DNA from: Methanomicrobiales archaeon
GTDB lineage: Archaea; Halobacteriota; Methanomicrobia; Methanomicrobiales; Methanoculleaceae
Direction: 5' to 3'
Length of the DNA: 6,862 nt
Assembly (NCBI GenBank): GCA_012511245.1
Contig: JAAZGM010000005.1
Location: 1-6,862 of the forward strand
Position numbers and translations under genes: made by a program
The notes under the pieces: generated by a model
Databases searched by the model: none
What the model saw: the letters and a program-made list of their open reading frames with translations, nothing else
What the model was told of the DNA's origin: nothing
In this document: piece after piece, positions 6,427 to 6,862 of the stretch
How the letters are laid out: every line of letters starts with the position of its first letter
How positions within the stretch are numbered: the first letter of the stretch is position 1

Positions 6427-6431
6427 AAAAA
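6427..6431 (-). terminator. T-run after the zinc-ribbon/TM2 gene
   Basis: The minus strand shows five T residues starting 4 bases past the TAA stop. It is short but correctly placed for an archaeal terminator in a convergent gene pair. Confidence 0.35.
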
Positions 6432-6434
6432 TAG

Positions 6435-6779
6435 TTAGAAGTTAATGAATCTGGATGCATCCTCACCAGCATTAATCTTATTGGCAGAGACGTATGCATC
6501 GACCATTCCGATAAGCCACCAGACCGGCCACAACAGCAAGCCGATTAATAGTGCTACAGATGCAATACAGACCAAGTAGATAACAAAGTACGCGATGCCT
6601 TTGCCAAACTGTCCATTATATATCTGGCCCAATCCACAGATGAAGAAGGACAGTATCAAAGCAATGACCGGACTTCTCCTGTTGATCACTATCTCTTTAA
6701 GTCTGACTCCACAATTCGGACAGATCTCAGCATTCGGACTGATCAGTTCTTTTCCACATTCCTGACAGTAATTTGCCAT
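6435..6779 (-). CDS. Zinc-ribbon and TM2-domain small membrane protein
   Basis: This 114-residue protein starts with a cytosolic-type zinc ribbon: CQEC at C5/C8 and CPNC at C20/C23 would bind one zinc. A short basic linker (RR at 34-35) leads to a TM2 domain: helix one at about 38-50, the characteristic GLGQIYNGQFGKGIAYFVIY turn and second helix at 49-68, and a further hydrophobic stretch running to about 92, then a polar tail. TM2 proteins occur in bacteria and archaea; their molecular role is unknown, and a zinc ribbon fused in front is a common arrangement. The start at 6779 is preferred because GAGGA lies 5 bases upstream. An in-frame ATG 36 bases earlier sits inside the predicted TATA box. 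The gene is noticeably AT-richer than its neighbours and uses codons such as ATA and AAT freely, which suggests different ancestry. No partner gene is visible. Confidence 0.85.
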   Translation of the reverse strand: MANYCQECGKELISPNAEICPNCGVRLKEIVINRRSPVIALILSFFICGLGQIYNGQFGKGIAYFVIYLVCIASVALLIGLLLWPVWWLIGMVDAYVSANKINAGEDASRFINF

Positions 6780-6783
6780 AGCG

Positions 6784-6790
6784 TTCCTCG
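6784..6790 (-). promoter_or_regulatory. Ribosome-binding site of the zinc-ribbon/TM2 gene
   Basis: CGAGGAA on the minus strand lies a few bases before ATG 6779. It supports that start over the ATG at 6815. Confidence 0.6.
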
Positions 6791-6810
6791 TAGTTCCAGA
6801 ATTGAGCGTA

Positions 6811-6822
6811 TCCATATTTATG
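6811..6822 (-). promoter_or_regulatory. Predicted TATA box of the zinc-ribbon/TM2 gene
   Basis: CATAAATATGGA on the minus strand would start transcription near 6790, leaving a very short leader that includes the GAGGA site. The last bases of the window (6823-6862) are non-coding as far as visible and may hold upstream control sequence. Confidence 0.5.
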
Positions 6823-6862
6823 TAGTCTTATTTTTCTCCTGATGTCTATGGTTACCTTTGAA

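Overview
The window looks like chromosomal DNA from an archaeon, most likely a methanogen of the Methanomicrobiales (Methanoculleus-like). The basis is high-GC coding DNA, intergenic AT-rich boxes at archaeal TATA spacing, T-run terminators, a DUF4013 membrane protein (a family mostly seen in archaea) and an Hsp70 operon of the type methanogens carry. The genus is inferred from the style of the proteins; no search was run.

Layout. On the minus strand, reading right to left, is the compact chaperone operon grpE (3433-2924), dnaK (2920-1088), dnaJ (1082 to beyond the left edge). The genes are 3 and 5 bases apart. DnaK is the ATP-driven Hsp70, GrpE its nucleotide-exchange factor and DnaJ its Hsp40 co-chaperone, so the three form one working machine made in fixed order. 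A 279-base divergent intergenic region (3434-3712) holds the grpE promoter with a 9-base repeated motif around the predicted start site, and a purH promoter with a 16-base exact direct repeat just upstream of its TATA box.

On the plus strand, purH (3713-5197) encodes the bifunctional enzyme for the last two steps of IMP synthesis. After a T-run, 5212-5544 contains no intact gene. It does contain scrambled-frame fragments that resemble the start and end of a GNAT acetyltransferase, and I read it as a pseudogene. A five-helix DUF4013 membrane protein follows (5639-6331) with its own promoter and Shine-Dalgarno site. Convergent to it on the minus strand is a small zinc-ribbon plus TM2-domain membrane protein (6779-6435), in clearly AT-richer DNA than the rest.

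I see no tRNA, rRNA, CRISPR array, insertion sequence or new defence system. The items most worth following are the acetyltransferase fossil, the two sets of repeats in the grpE/purH intergenic region, and a folate-type PurH in what is probably a tetrahydromethanopterin-using methanogen.
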